64,000 bases of DNA from Kitagawia praeruptora (Eukaryota; Streptophyta; Magnoliopsida; Apiales; Apiaceae), in the NCBI GenBank assembly GCA_037693485.1, contig CM075350.1:60244001-60308000 (forward strand), in the 5' to 3' direction. The position numbers and the translations under genes were made by a program. Within the stretch, counting starts at the first letter, position 1. The number at the start of each line of letters is the position of its first letter. The notes beneath the pieces were generated by a model. It was given only the letters and a program-made list of their open reading frames with translations. It had not been told where the DNA came from and searched no databases. Shown piece after piece: positions 22,786 to 34,795 of the stretch.

Positions 22786-24293
22786 ACAGGATTGCAGTTT
22801 CAAGAGATGTCTCCTTCATGCAGCATAATTTTCAATTTCCACTTTCTCAATAAATTTGTTTGTTTCGAACTTTAGTTTACTTTGGGTGATGCAATGCCCT
22901 GGTTTCATTTACAACATTTTTTAAGAAATCTAAACTTCTTGCTTTGGTTATGTTCAATGATAAATGTTATTGCTTTAGACATGATCATTATTAGTGTCGC
23001 AAATCATTATTAAATAAGTTATGTTTTCCAGTAATACATATGCTCAAAATGTAGAGTAAATCTTATATTGCAACTGAAGAATTACGTGGGATATTGTGTA
23101 TCAAACCACAATGTCATATGATTTACAATTGTGAGGCAACATGTCTACTTAAGTACTTCTTTAAGCACATCTATGTTTATGTCATATAACATTGTTATGT
23201 TTAAACTCATTGGTCCATTTGAGAAAAGTATTCAATATTGACATTACAAAATATTTTTGTTGTCCAACAACATTGCAAATGGACTAACATTTGCTATGTT
23301 GTTCTTGGTTCTCAAAGTAATTGCAAATGTTGAGTTTCATAAACAACATCTTCCATTTGGTTGATTGTGCATCTATGAATTGAGTACATAAGTACATAAG
23401 TAATGACTTTGAGTACTTAAGTACGTAAGTAATGTAAAACCACATAACTACACCTTAATTATACCAATGCAATTGTGTAAAATAGGTAAATCAATACCAA
23501 AAATCATGAGTTGTTAAGTTTATAGGTACTTATAACAAATGTTGGAACAACCACATCAAATATTTAGTTGAAAAAATTGTATAGTCGAACTGACATGTTG
23601 ATTATGCTTTCTAATCAAGTACAAATTATGCTAAAAGACATTAATGGAAACATTATATACATGAAAAAAATCAGCAAAAAAGATGATAATTAGTACAGAA
23701 CTAATCCATTACTTAGTAAACAATCCTTATTTAGTGTTGGTATGTTTTGACACACTTTTCTACTATATAAATCCTACATCTCTTCCCTCATCCTGTCCAA
23801 CTAAATTTTTTTGTTACAATACAACTTTGATAAATGAATATTCAAAAAATTAATTAATTAATTAAATGAATAATTATTATTCGTTCCCGACATAATAGAA
23901 ACAGTCTATTTTTAACCTCAGTAAATGAATACTCTTAATCATAAATCGAACCACCAAGGTTCGATTCTCCCTTAACGCATGTATTAGAACAGATACTAAA
24001 ATAATAGAATCATTGTGGTAAGAAAAAAAATCTTTTACATCGATAAAAAATACATAGATTATTCATTTTTTTTTACTTTTTTATGGGCTAAGCCTTTACT
24101 TATTAATGGACCCTTATTTACTGTTGTTAAAAAAGAAACGCGTATTTATTAGTGTCTAAATCCCTAAATACTGTTGTTATCAATGTCAAATCCCTAAATA
24201 CTGTTTTCACTAATCTAATCCCTGCTCTGTCTTCACAAATCCTTGCCAAGAAACCTTACCAAGTCCATTTTATTCTTAATCTTCTGTTTAACA
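22786..24293. other. Intergenic, presumed promoter of the B3 gene
   Basis: AT-rich with no coding signal. TATATAAAT at about 23764-23772 could be a TATA box. A short phrase AATCCCTAAATACTGTT repeats at about 24167-24205. A GGTTCGATTCTCCC stretch near 23959 resembles a tRNA B box, but no tRNA can be folded around it. Confidence 0.5.
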
Positions 24294-26203
24294 ATGGAGG
24301 TAAATCAAATGGAACTATCAATATTGTTTTATTACATTGTTAATGTATATGATTGTTATGCAAATTGTGGATATTGGAGTTAATTATGCTACTCGATTTC
24401 TTTGGGTTTTATTGTCCTGTGTTTTTGGAATGTAAAGAATGTCTTGATATGCAGATGTTTTATTCTTTTGTTTCATAGAGAAGTATTAGACAGTATCAGT
24501 AATATGAATTGCAGATATCGAATGGCAAATATTATACATTAGGATGAATTTTAGTACCATAATTGATTTTGTATTTGAGGTATAACATATTACCAGGTTG
24601 GTTTAATCCCTTCGTCATTATCATACTTCATAGATTTTCAAGAACCTCATTTGTATAAGCCTTATTCTAAGGATTTTTTGGCATAACTCATTATCAGGAA
24701 CACAAACACCCAGCATTCATGGTTAGACTGTTTCCCAAGGATCTTGCAAAGACGTCGTTGGTAATCACCTAAATGTTGTTCATGATTCGTATATAAAACA
24801 AATGTTATAGAAGTATATAAAACCGCACAATTATTGTACATACCTTCTAATTCATATAACCCTATTTGGTTTATGTAGAAATTTCCTTCCAGCTTTGTTA
24901 GAGAATGTGCAAAACATGTTCCACAACAAGTCACTCTGATAATTCATAGAAATGGATACCAATACAATGTTCTTTTCCACAAGGATAGAAATGAACTTAA
25001 CAACTTGGCTATGTTTTATAATGATTTCCAAACTGATGTCAGTTTCCATGCATTGTTCTACTACAATGGTACTGGAATATTTACTATATTCATACTTGAT
25101 GACACTGGTATGGAAATAGATTATCCAGCATCCAACAGGTTTCGACTAGCTCCTGTTTATGCGGAAGGTATGTAACAAACTATAGCCAACTGTTTATATT
25201 ACATTACCTTATCTCTATGAAAATAGTAAAATGGATAACTGATATTAACATATATTTATGTTATAACAGACAATATTAATGGAATTGGGAAGAAATTTGT
25301 TGTTCATACTAACGAACATCATAGAGAATCACCTGAGATTGTAAGTCCTTAAGTTGCCACTGTGCGATTTTTTTTAGTCAGTACTTTACCTAGACTAATG
25401 TATTTTATAAATTGTAACTTTCTTATGAATTGATTAGGATATTCCTCCCGAGTTTGTTCATCGGTTTCGACACATGCTGAAAAAGAAAAATTATCTAACT
25501 TTGACGAATGGAGAAAAATTTCAGTTTACATTCTCAGCTACTAAGAAAAAGTTTGTTGATATGGAAGTGATACTCAATGCCAAATACTGGAAAATTGGTG
25601 ATACTCTTCTCTTTGAGCTCTTGGATAATACTGAATTCTCTGCCACTATATTATCCAGTAAAGCAGTTGAAAAAACTCTTCCTGCTATAACCTCCATTAC
25701 AGGTATGTTATCAAGTGCTATGTTTGTTCAAGCACTTCAACACAACAGTAGCAATTCATATGATTGTGATTCTGGTGCAGTCAATGTCAACACAACAGAA
25801 GGAGTAGATGACTTCCATAAAAACTTTGAAGCTAATTTGATTAGCTCAAATTTTGATATGGATACTCATGGAGTGGTAATTACAATGTCTTACAGCTTTT
25901 AATATATCGACATCAATGTCAAATGTTTACCAATATAAGTTACCCTTTTCTTTAATTATTTCGCAGTACATTCCACCTTGGATAAGTCTTGAGAACCATG
26001 CTTGGAAGTCAGTCAAGCATGTGTACCTGAAAATGAAAAGAAGAAAGTGGAAGGTTGGAATCGTTTTTTCAGGTGGAAAACCAAGATTCTCCAAAGGCTG
26101 GGATAAGTTTGTAAAGGAGAACAAGTTTGTTTTGAATGACAAACTACGTTTTCTAATGAAGGAGGAGGACAATGTACTTTCCTTTCATGTTCATCGTTTA
26201 TGA
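24294..26203 (+). CDS. B3-domain (REM-like) protein with three B3 domains
   Basis: Five exons: 24294-24299 (only ATGGAG), 24879-25167, 25270-25340, 25438-25875, 25967-26203. Introns are GT-AG, phases agree, and the product is 346 residues. B3 unit 1 spans about residues 3-95 (FPSSFVRECAKHVPQQVTL), unit 2 about 122-195 (DIPPEFVHRFRHML to LLFELLDNTEF), and unit 3 about 269-346 (YIPPWISLENHAWK, GWDKFVKENKF). A low-complexity linker joins units 2 and 3. REM-type B3 proteins are nuclear plant DNA-binding factors, often in tandem clusters. This copy looks intact and is the paralogue of the broken gene at 8571-11457. The two-codon first exon is unusual but is supported by the donor GAG|gtaaat and by residue continuity. 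Confidence 0.82.
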
Positions 26204-26557
26204 TTGAGCTATGTGTCGGATTTTTAGAACGTGGAGTAATCTTCATATTTCGAAGCTATTATTAGTAGAACGTGGATATTTCCTATCCACTATTTCTAAA
26301 TGCTTCAATGACCTTTGCGCGAAATATTTATGTTGTTACAGTTATTATGACATTCTCATTCTAAGATTAATGATAATTTTATAACCTACTTGGTTAATTT
26401 TGAGGTTACTAATTATAATTCTATAACTTTCTTCATCTTTCTAAATACAATGTTGACAATCTCTATCTTTAACCAGATTGCTATACTCTGTTAATTGCAA
26501 ATTAAATTTTAATATTATTCTATCATTAAAATTTTATAAAAAACAAGATGAATCGAC
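26204..26557. other. 3' region of the B3 gene
   Basis: Presumed 3' untranslated region and AT-rich flank, ending at the Helitron-type hairpin. No other feature. Confidence 0.5.
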
Positions 26558-26590
26558 GCCCGCTCGCAGAGCGCGGGCAAAAAATACTAG
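26558..26590 (+). mobile_element. Helitron 3' terminus (hairpin plus CTAG)
   Basis: A GC-rich hairpin pairs GCCC (26558-26561) and GCTC (26562-26565) across loop GCA with GAGC (26569-26572) and GGGC (26575-26578), with a two-base bulge. It is followed by an A-rich run and CTAG at 26587-26590, then T. This is the classic 3' end of plant Helitrons. The element must extend to the left, toward the B3 and RPA-like genes. I could not find a convincing 5' terminus or any Rep/helicase gene in the window, so its extent is unknown. Confidence 0.72.
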
Positions 26591-26758
26591 TATGTATATA
26601 TATTGGGATGGCAAATTAACCTTTTTTGATTTGATATGAATATGGATTTATTTTAAATGCGAAAATTTTTGGATTTTAATTTTATGTTTATCGATCCGAA
26701 ATTCGATTCAAAATCCGTGAACCCAAACCTGAAAAATATCCGAATATATATATATATA

Positions 26759-28007
26759 GGGAGCTGCTCCAGTGAGACCCTACTTTAATTTTATAATTCT
26801 TTTATTCATTTATTATAAAATTTAAAAATACACATACAATTATAAAATACCACCACATCCACACCACTATCACCTAGAACATCATCTGGGCGTTACCACC
26901 TCCACTGTCATCGCACCACTGCCACATCACACAAAATCACAATTTTAAACCAAAAAGCACCAAAATTTAAATCAAAGCTTCTGGACTAAGCCACCACCAT
27001 TCTCTACAGAATCACCAAAATGCTCTAATACAAATCACTAAAAAGTTGACACAAATTACAAGAATATCAAGACAAATCACTAATATTTCAACATAAATCA
27101 TCAAATAATCTAAAAACCAAAGCACTAAATTTTTTTGACTATATACACTTTGAAAACATAAAAATCAATATTCTCAAAAACAAGTCACCATCCATCATTG
27201 AGTAACAAGTTCTGATCACCATATCATCTTCCGATGATTCCATTTTCTAGATTTCCAACATTGTTTATATAAATTTATACATTTTTTGTCCTTAGACCAC
27301 ACACTTCTCCAATTGCACTCAACATATCTGGCACCGTTAACACTTCAAATCTCAGAGGATGTCATCGGAGTATTTTAAATTCTCAAAATTTAAACACAAA
27401 TCACCAAAATCTGAACGCAAATCACCAAACTTCTGAATGCAAATAAAAAAAGAAAACAATCGAGCCAACATGTTTCTCTTCTTCTTTAGGCGATGATTTT
27501 CTCCATTTCTCCATCTTCTTCTTTATGTGTTTCCCCGAAGTGTTTTAGGTGGTACTCATATCCACTCTCTTGTAACGAGATTAGATTTGAGAATTAAATA
27601 ATCTTACAGATTCACTACTTGAATGATGAAATTGTAATCAACAAAGTCATTCGATCACATGTTTTGATCATTGAGAGCTCTGACGACGATCTTAAACTTA
27701 TTCAAGTTCAGATTCAAGGAATGAAATGGACAACAAAGAAGAGATGAAGTGAATAGATCGCAAAAAAATAAATACGAACTCGTTGTGGATTATATGAACT
27801 CACCGGAGATGACATGTACTTGCTGGAGAAGAAGATCAGGTGTATATATAGCGATGTTATGTGGGTAATTAACAGGTAAGCATAAGAGATGGGATGAATA
27901 AAGGATAATAAATATGTGGTCCAGATTAGAAGATATTTTATAAATTAGAGGGTTAAGATTTAGTCTCAGTTCTCATTTTAAGAGAGGGTCTCATTTGAGC
28001 ATTTGCC
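26759..28007. mobile_element. Terminal-inverted-repeat element A
   Basis: The left end reads GCTGCTCCAGTGAGACCC, and the complement of the right end reads ATGCTCAAATGAGACCC. Both are flanked by TA runs. The interior is low-complexity and non-coding, with repeated AAATCACCAAA phrases. It belongs to the same family as element B next to it. The target duplication cannot be defined because the flanks are TA repeats. Confidence 0.6.
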
Positions 28008-28020
28008 TATATATATATAT

Positions 28021-29124
28021 GGTTTTGCTCAAATGAGAACCCTCACTTATGGTGAGATATGAGATCCAATTCTATCCACACATTTTTTATATCTAAATTA
28101 ATTCATAGCCCCACAATTAATATTTGAAATTTTATTTTTTTATCCTCTATTTAATTCCACCATCATCTTCTTCCTCGTTCCGGTCACCATTTCCGATCAC
28201 CATCTCCGGTGACAAATTCCGGTCAACCCAGAAAATCACCACCGATAAACAGAAAATCACCACACTGCCTACACCTCCGACCACCGCGCCACCGCCACCA
28301 TCAACAAAAATCACCACTTTTAAACAGAAATCACCGCACTCCAACACCTCCGGTCACCACACTATCGCCACCACCACCAAAAATACCATCTAAAAACAAA
28401 AATCATCGCGATCAAAACCATCCCAAACCACCACATCTCCGCCACCACCTCCTGCCACCACAAAAAATCACCACCGGAAGCCCAAAAATCACCACAAAAT
28501 CTACAACACAGCTACAAAAATCATAATCATCCATTTCTCATTTCACTACCAGATCTGAATTACCCACACCTATACATACAATTATCCTATATCTATACAT
28601 CTCAAATTAAGGAGATTTCTCTTTTCTGTACTCACGTACTTCTCTCTCTTTTCCGTTTGACCGCCATCGCCGCCATCCATCAGAGACCACTGATTTTGAA
28701 GTTCAAACAGAAAGATTAAAGCACCAAATTAAAGCTCTTTCACTCCTCCACCTTCATCGTTCATCAATTATTTTAAGTTCGAATTTGATGGACTGTGATT
28801 CTTTTTATGAATTATTGAAGAATATGAACTATTCGTGAGATATATTGCTTTGCACATTGTGAATTTTGAGGTTTGTTGAACTTTATGGTAGCCGCAAATT
28901 TTATAATCGATCGGAAATTAGGGGCGGCGACGATTGGGGTGGGCAGGTGGGGAGTGGATGTTTGTGTGTGTCAGTGTATGTGCAGTACGTGTGTGCTGTG
29001 TGCTAGGTGTGTATATGAGTGTGTTTAATGTGTATGGTTAGGATTTAAAGTTGGTTAAAAATTGTAGGGCTGAGATTAGATCTCAGTTCTCATAATAATA
29101 GAGGGCTCTCACCTGAGCAAAACC
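28021..29124. mobile_element. Terminal-inverted-repeat element B
   Basis: The left end and the complement of the right end match at about 37 of 46 positions, starting GGTTTTGCTCA and continuing through TGAGA and CCCTC blocks. The interior is rich in AAATCACC and CACC phrases. The reading frames inside (28124-28526) are low-complexity shadows, not genes. It is flanked by TA-rich DNA on both sides and separated from element A by about 13 bases of TA repeat. No transposase. Confidence 0.68.
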
Positions 29125-29930
29125 CTATATAAAACTGATGATCGTGTAGTGAAAACAAGAGTGTATCGCTTTGCTAGGCCTACGAAGCTAACGCTCCAGT
29201 GTGACTGGGCTAAGCGGCAGACCTGGTTCGCTATATCTTGGAACAACAATGAATGGTATGAACAGAAATGACATTGCATGGACTATGCAATCGGCAGAAC
29301 TTCAATTAGGCCCGCATGCTGTGCTTAGAATCCACCCATGATGATGGGTCCTGACCCGCACTGCTTATGAAGAGTAACTCTAAGACAGCAGGGTTGTGAC
29401 TGTTTTTTAGAGATCAAAGCAGGGTGAATACTGAATAGTACTGACCACAATAAGCTATACACTATAAGATTATTTGATATCCACAATAAGCTAAATACTT
29501 GTACTCCTACAAATTAAAATTACTTGCTTTTTTTCTTGTCAAACAAACAATCTGCAGTATAGTTGAGAAAAAGAAGCAATCCTGCAAGTATCCTTTAGGA
29601 GGTCCGGAACATTAGACAGGGGCGTGCCCATCCACATAATTTCGTTTTGCTTTGACTACTATGTGACTATGTCCCACATCCATAAGGAGGACCCAATTGT
29701 GAAGAACAGTACTAGGATAACACAAGAAACTGTAATCTGCCTATGAATACTGTAGAACATATAAGATGCATTTTCGGCCAAAAATATTGGAATACTCATT
29801 CCGGAAGGTACATAACATAAGTGTGCATTCTACAAAGAAAGCTCAACAAGATTAAATCCACTTTCTAAAATCTGGTCATGGTTGACTCTAGCTAAGATCC
29901 ACCAATGTCCCAGGAAAGTTATTTGTTTGT
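29125..29930. other. Downstream region of the ESF2/ABT1-like gene
   Basis: Presumed 3' untranslated and flanking DNA. The part at about 29150-29400 is more GC-rich than its surroundings and contains several perfect short palindromes, for example CCAGTGTGACTGG, CCCATGATGATGGG and GGGTCCTGACCC. No coding frame or known RNA recognised. Confidence 0.5.
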
Positions 29931-32481
29931 TCAGCTTGCACCAAGACCAAATACCTGTTGTGTGCAAAGCTTAACTTTAAGATAACAGATATTCAAAACA
30001 TATACAAGCAGCCAGTGAAAAAATTGTACTTACTCCGGCCAGCACATCCTTCGATAGTAGTTGTTTCTTCTCTCCGGGTTTATCAGAAAGTGGTCGTGTT
30101 TGAGGGTATTGTCGCATCACCTGGTTATGTGGTACCTGAGATGCTTCTTCCTGCTCTGGGTTTACCTTTTGCTTCTGCAGATGGCAAAAAGTAGATAGCA
30201 TGGTTCAGGATTATTTTTTCCTGTTTGATGCAGTAGCATATAGTGTACCAAGAACATATAAACTGAACACCCAAGTTTTATATACAATATATGCATCTGA
30301 ACTTCAAGCAAAGGACTAAAACACCTTTTAGCATTTGTAACAGAAAACTTGGTGCAGGGGAGGGCAAGTAACAAGGGAACCAGATAACTGAGATAAGCAG
30401 GTATCAAGGGCCCAAGAAAAATAACAAATAACATGTGTGGGTGTTTGCCATGTAGTGATCAATTGTATTAACTTGATTAAAAAAAAATAGCCAAGAAACC
30501 AATTTCCCCACTAGTCGAGCCACATCACAACACATGGGTCTTTCACTGCCATATAAGGATAGTGCACTGTACATGGCTAATTGCTGGTAAGAACTTCCCC
30601 TGTATATCATATTTAATTTTCATTAAGAAAGGCACATGGGCTCAGGTTCAATTTTACGTCCACAAACACATTTTACAATAGCTATTGAGACATTGTTCAC
30701 CTTCTAGTACTACCTTTCTAATGTCCCTTAGATTTGAACAAAACATGACAACTACCAGTATACGACTTCTTACTCCATCGGACATTAAACTAATAACATC
30801 GACAAACACAATGGACAGTACTACTGAAGTGTTATAAATAAGGACGGTGCAGCGTACATGGTAAGAACTTGCCATGATCATGTTCAATTTTCATTATGTA
30901 ATGCAAATGGGCTCAGATTCAGTTTTACGTCCACGAACATATTTTACAATTGCTATTGAGACATTGTTCAACATCTTATAGTACTACCAGTATAATGTCC
31001 AATACATATGAACAAAAACATGATAAATACCAGCATAGGACTTCTTACTCCACCGGATATAAAACTAACAACATCGACAAACAGAATGGAAATGATTACT
31101 GAATTGTTATATATACCTTCTGTAATCTTTCCGCTATATGCTTTTGAGCATGAGACTGATCCACTTTAGAGAGGTAAAAATCCCTCTCTCGCTTAGCAGC
31201 TGACATGTTCAATGCTAGTTTTTGTTCTCGAGTGGCACTCTTGTATGCTACATTTAAAAAAGTGGTTTACAGAGTAGTAGTTGATAGACAGGTTAAACAC
31301 CATAATGGACAGGACAAAAGTTAGCTAGTATGTACCAATCTCTTCAGTGAGATCATCCCATTTAAATTTACTTAAGTATTTAATGTTCCAAGTATCATAA
31401 TAAAATGGTGACCTCTTTCTCCCACCTAAAACATAGAGAAAAAAATGCAAATCAGATAACAATGACATAATTGATATTGCCCTTGAATAAAGACATGTTA
31501 GGTACAACATGATACACATCAGAGGATTAGAAATCACAGAAAAATCCAGTAATACAGAATTTAGAAATGACATGAAGATAGGAGTATAGGAGTTAGACTA
31601 ATACTATATACTATAATTTTTGTAGCCACAACCCACAGGGCAATAATCACAGAGGAATATTCTTTCTGTACTAAGAATCAGATAGCGGAAATCAACACAG
31701 ATAATATCGAAACAATACAACATGTGTAACCTCATAAGGTTATATCCAGTGCATAATCAATTTTTGCAGTCCATGATGCCACAAGGTTCTCAATTCACAT
31801 GAAAGCCTTACACCAAATGAATATCTATCGAAATCTTCAAGATACACAATTAAATAAAAACAAAATATCATCTTTACCCATTTGTTCACCGTTCAACGTC
31901 TCAGCTACATCCTTGGCAACCCGTTTGTTTGTAAATTCAACCCACCTGCATTCACCCATATTTCAATTTACTGACAAACTGGTACAAGAAACACGTAAAA
32001 TCACATAGCACAACTAGTCCTTCTAACCTAAATTACGCAAAACCACAGTACAATAAAATCCCCAACTGACACCTACCCTTCTGAGAACTTCTGTCCACGA
32101 AACCCACCAGCCTTTTTACGCTGCAACTGAGCATCAGCCTCTGCCAAACAAATTAGTCAAGAATACCACAATCAAAAAATACTTCCAACATAATTTAAAA
32201 AAACTAACAAAATTCCCTGAAAAACCAAAAACTGATCGAAAAATAAAGAAATTACTTTCGGGGGTGAGATAAATTCTTTGTATATCTCCATACTGAGAAA
32301 GAAGCTGCCTAAGTTTAATATGATCCATTTTAGGAGGAATGTGACTCAAATAACACACTCCACGCTTATCGGCTTTTTCAACTTCCTGTAAAAATCGTTT
32401 CTTTCGCTTAATTTTGCGTTTTTCAGAGCTCAATTTAGCTCCATCCTTTCTCTCTTCTTGTTGTTGCTCTTCTTCAGACAT
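29931..32481 (-). CDS. Pre-rRNA-processing protein, ESF2/ABT1-like
   Basis: Seven exons (minus): 32481-32256, 32140-32077, 31945-31878, 31425-31336, 31247-31117, 30174-30034, 29954-29931. All introns are GT-AG, phases agree, and the product is 247 residues, close to the family's usual length. The N-terminus is acidic then basic (KRKIKRKKRFLQEVEK). The RRM-like core begins RGVCYLSHIPPKMD and contains RKKAGGFRGQKFSEGWVEF. The family signature GGRKRSPFYYDTWNIKYL follows, then a basic helix (LNMSAAKRERDFYLSKVDQ) and the conserved tail QTRPLSD...LSKDVLAGVFG. ESF2 (yeast) and ABT1 (animals) are nucleolar RNA-binding factors needed for small-subunit pre-rRNA processing. This is probably a single-copy housekeeping gene. 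The last exon encodes only seven residues. Confidence 0.93.
30560..31112. repeat. Tandem duplication inside intron 5 of the ESF2/ABT1-like gene
   Basis: Two diverged copies, about 30560-30843 and 30847-31112, are in direct orientation. Shared blocks include TTTTACGTCCAC, GCTATTGAGACATTGTTCA, GACTTCTTACTCCA and ACATCGACAAACA. Confidence 0.85.
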
Positions 32482-32699
32482 TCTTGAAATACGAAGAGCT
32501 GTGCAAGCAGTAATAATCTATGAATACAATAACACTGCAGAAATTGTAGATGTATACATATATGGAAGAATTAAAGAAGGGTTTGCTAAAATACCTTGAA
32601 ATAAGATTTGGGGGCGCGGAAGTGATTGAGCGTGGCTAAACAATGAAATTGAAAAACCCTAAAATATTTGATTTGGATATAGCTCTGACCCGACACGTA

Positions 32700-32870
32700 A
32701 AAAATATTGAATGGTACCATATGGAAAAACCAATTATATAGTGATACCATTTGGAAGTTAAAAATGTTGAATGGTACCGAAAAGCCAAAAGTACAGTGGT
32801 GCCACTTGGAAGTCAAAAATGTTGGATGGTACCAAATGGAAAAGCCAATTGTACAGTGGTACCATTTGGA
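32700..32870. repeat. Three-copy tandem repeat, unit about 57 bp
   Basis: Units begin at about 32700, 32760 and 32815 with AAAAATRTTGRATGGTACC and each ends with a GTGGTACCATTTGGAA-like phrase. Each unit holds two GGTACC-type inverted phrases. Confidence 0.85.
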
Positions 32871-32939
32871 ATATCCTTTTTTTTTGACAAAAAGGAAAAG
32901 GGTAATGTATTTTTATCATGGTTCTAAAAATTTCTCATT

Positions 32940-33180
32940 TAGCTGATTAATTCCCAATTAATCCTCTGTAAGGTAACCAACCGATTCGATTTTTGAAATC
33001 CGATTAATCCTGTGAATTTAATTAAAATAATATGTTTAATTTTAAATTAGACGAATATATTAAATATTATTATAATATCCGATTAATACTCCGATTAATC
33101 CTTCCGATTAATCCGATTACCCGATTAATCTTAAATCGGTACCTCAACCGATTTATATCGATTACCGATTTTTACAACCA
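32940..33180. repeat. Cluster of CCGATTAATC motifs
   Basis: About ten copies of CCGATTAATC, CCGATTA or variants appear in both tight and loose spacing, for example four within 33078-33130. Confidence 0.85.
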
Positions 33181-33937
33181 TGATTTTTATTGCGTGGGTA
33201 CCATTTTACCCACCGAAAACATTATTCAAAAAATTTATATTTTTTTATGTGCATAAATTGATAGATTTTATATTTTCTTTAAAATAATTTAACGATATTT
33301 TATGTTATTTTTACGAAAAGTTCAATTCTGGCTTCAGGATATATTATAGAAAACAATAAACATAAATTCTTTATTATAATGCTTGAGTCTACCCAGGTAT
33401 ACAGTTAACCAATCAGAAAAGAGGAATTATTTTAGGACCAATCAGAAGCCATTCCTAAATTTTAGACCAATCATTTTATATTAAAATTTTTCCTTATTTA
33501 CAACATCACCCTACCTCTTTAACCATGGTTAGTTAACACTTCTAATTTAAATACAATAATGGTTTTATTAAACAGGTTCATAAATACATATTTTTAAATC
33601 AAAATATATTTACTAGAAAATCACAATTTTAATTTGAAATCAATCACGATTATATATTTCAAATTAAATTCATAATTAATCATTCATTAATCAACCACTC
33701 TTTTAATATAAAATCAATCACAATTATATTATCATACATTATAAATTTATTTTCATAATATATATTGTACAATTGTAATAGATTTTAAAAAATTATAATC
33801 TACCTCAACTAGAAATCTGAAAAAATCGGATTTGAAATCAAATTTTAAATAACTTGAATGAAAATAAATAAATAAATAAATAGAAAAACAATTGTGTGGA
33901 TATAATTTATTTCTAGGACTAGGTGGTACAGGAGCAA

Positions 33938-34790
33938 TCTATACTATTATATAAAAACCGAAACATTAAAAGTTTGGTTGGTTGGTACCTATTGATTTTA
34001 CTTATTAACCCTTAATTAATTACAGATAATTTTTTTATATATATTTTATCTTACTAAAATTTTTGTTTTACTAATCAATTTCCTTTTTCAGGTTAAACAT
34101 GTTACCTTTTTTTTCTTTTTAATAACTAAGTAGTTTCCTTTTTCAGGTAAAATATAATATCTTTTATATTTTATCTAACTAAAAAGCATATTATAATTAC
34201 TATTAACTAATTAATTAATTTTTTCATTCAAATTATCTTTTCTCTATTTTCTAACTAAAATATCTTTTTTCCCAATTATATCACGGCTTACCTTTTAAAC
34301 ATCTTCTTTTATATTTTATTTAACTAAAATTTTTACTTTACTAATCAATCTGCTTTTTCAGGTTAAACGTGTTACCTTTTTTTAATAACTAAGCAGTTTC
34401 ATTTTTCAGGTAAAATATAATATCTTTTATATTTTATCTAATTAAAAAACAAATTATAATTACTGTTAACTAATAAATTAATTTTCTATCTTTTCTCTTT
34501 TCTCTAACTAAAATATTTTTTTCCCAATTATATCACTGGTTACCTTTTTCAGCCAAAACAAGTTACCTTTTTTATTTTCTCTAACTAAAACCTCTCTTTT
34601 TCAAATTATATCACGCGCAATTCTATTTAATAAAAATAAAATCATAATATTATATGCTATTAATTAACTGATTACCTTTTCAGCTAAAACGTATCATCTT
34701 TTTTATTTTTTTCTAATTAAATTTCTTTTTTTAGAAATATCATGGGTAACATTAATTTTCCATTTTCTAAAAATATTACCAACAATTTTA
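33938..34790 (+). mobile_element. Helitron-like 5' terminus and AT-rich interior (interrupted)
   Basis: After an A, the sequence begins TCTATACTATTATATAAAAA and continues ACCGAAAC, the usual 5' end of many plant Helitrons (TC start). The interior to 34790 is AT-rich, without genes, and contains a direct duplication of about 270 bp. The gypsy element interrupts it at 34796 and copia-3 at 54722, so the 3' end would lie beyond the window. The call rests on the terminal sequence alone. Confidence 0.5.
34040..34560 (+). repeat. Direct duplication of about 270 bp
   Basis: Two diverged copies, about 34040-34290 and 34310-34560, share CTTTTTCAGGTTAAAC, GGTAAAATATAATATCTTTT and CCCAATTATATCAC. A third, partial copy follows to about 34750. 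Confidence 0.8.
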
Positions 34791-34795
34791 TTTAG
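34791..34795. other. Gypsy target site duplication, left
   Basis: TTTAG, identical to 54670-54674 on the far side of the element. Confidence 0.92.

Larger units (their letters stand above)
32482..33937. other. Upstream flank of the ESF2/ABT1-like gene with short repeats
   Basis: The first ~200 bases hold its promoter and leader. Beyond lie a three-copy tandem repeat (32700-32870) and a cluster of CCGATTAATC phrases (32940-33180), both listed separately. The rest is AT-rich with scattered CCAAT-type phrases (33410-33470). No gene seen. Confidence 0.55.

Noticed and set aside
23758..23780. TCTACTATATAAATCC as a 5' Helitron terminus paired with the 3' end at 26590
   Set aside because: It is preceded by T rather than A and fits a TATA box for the B3 gene equally well.
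23955..23975. GGTTCGATTCTCCC resembling a tRNA B box
   Set aside because: No A box at the right distance and no cloverleaf can be built around it.
28124..28526. Overlapping proline/threonine/histidine-rich reading frames
   Set aside because: They are low-complexity CACC-repeat sequence inside inverted-repeat element B, open on several frames and both strands.
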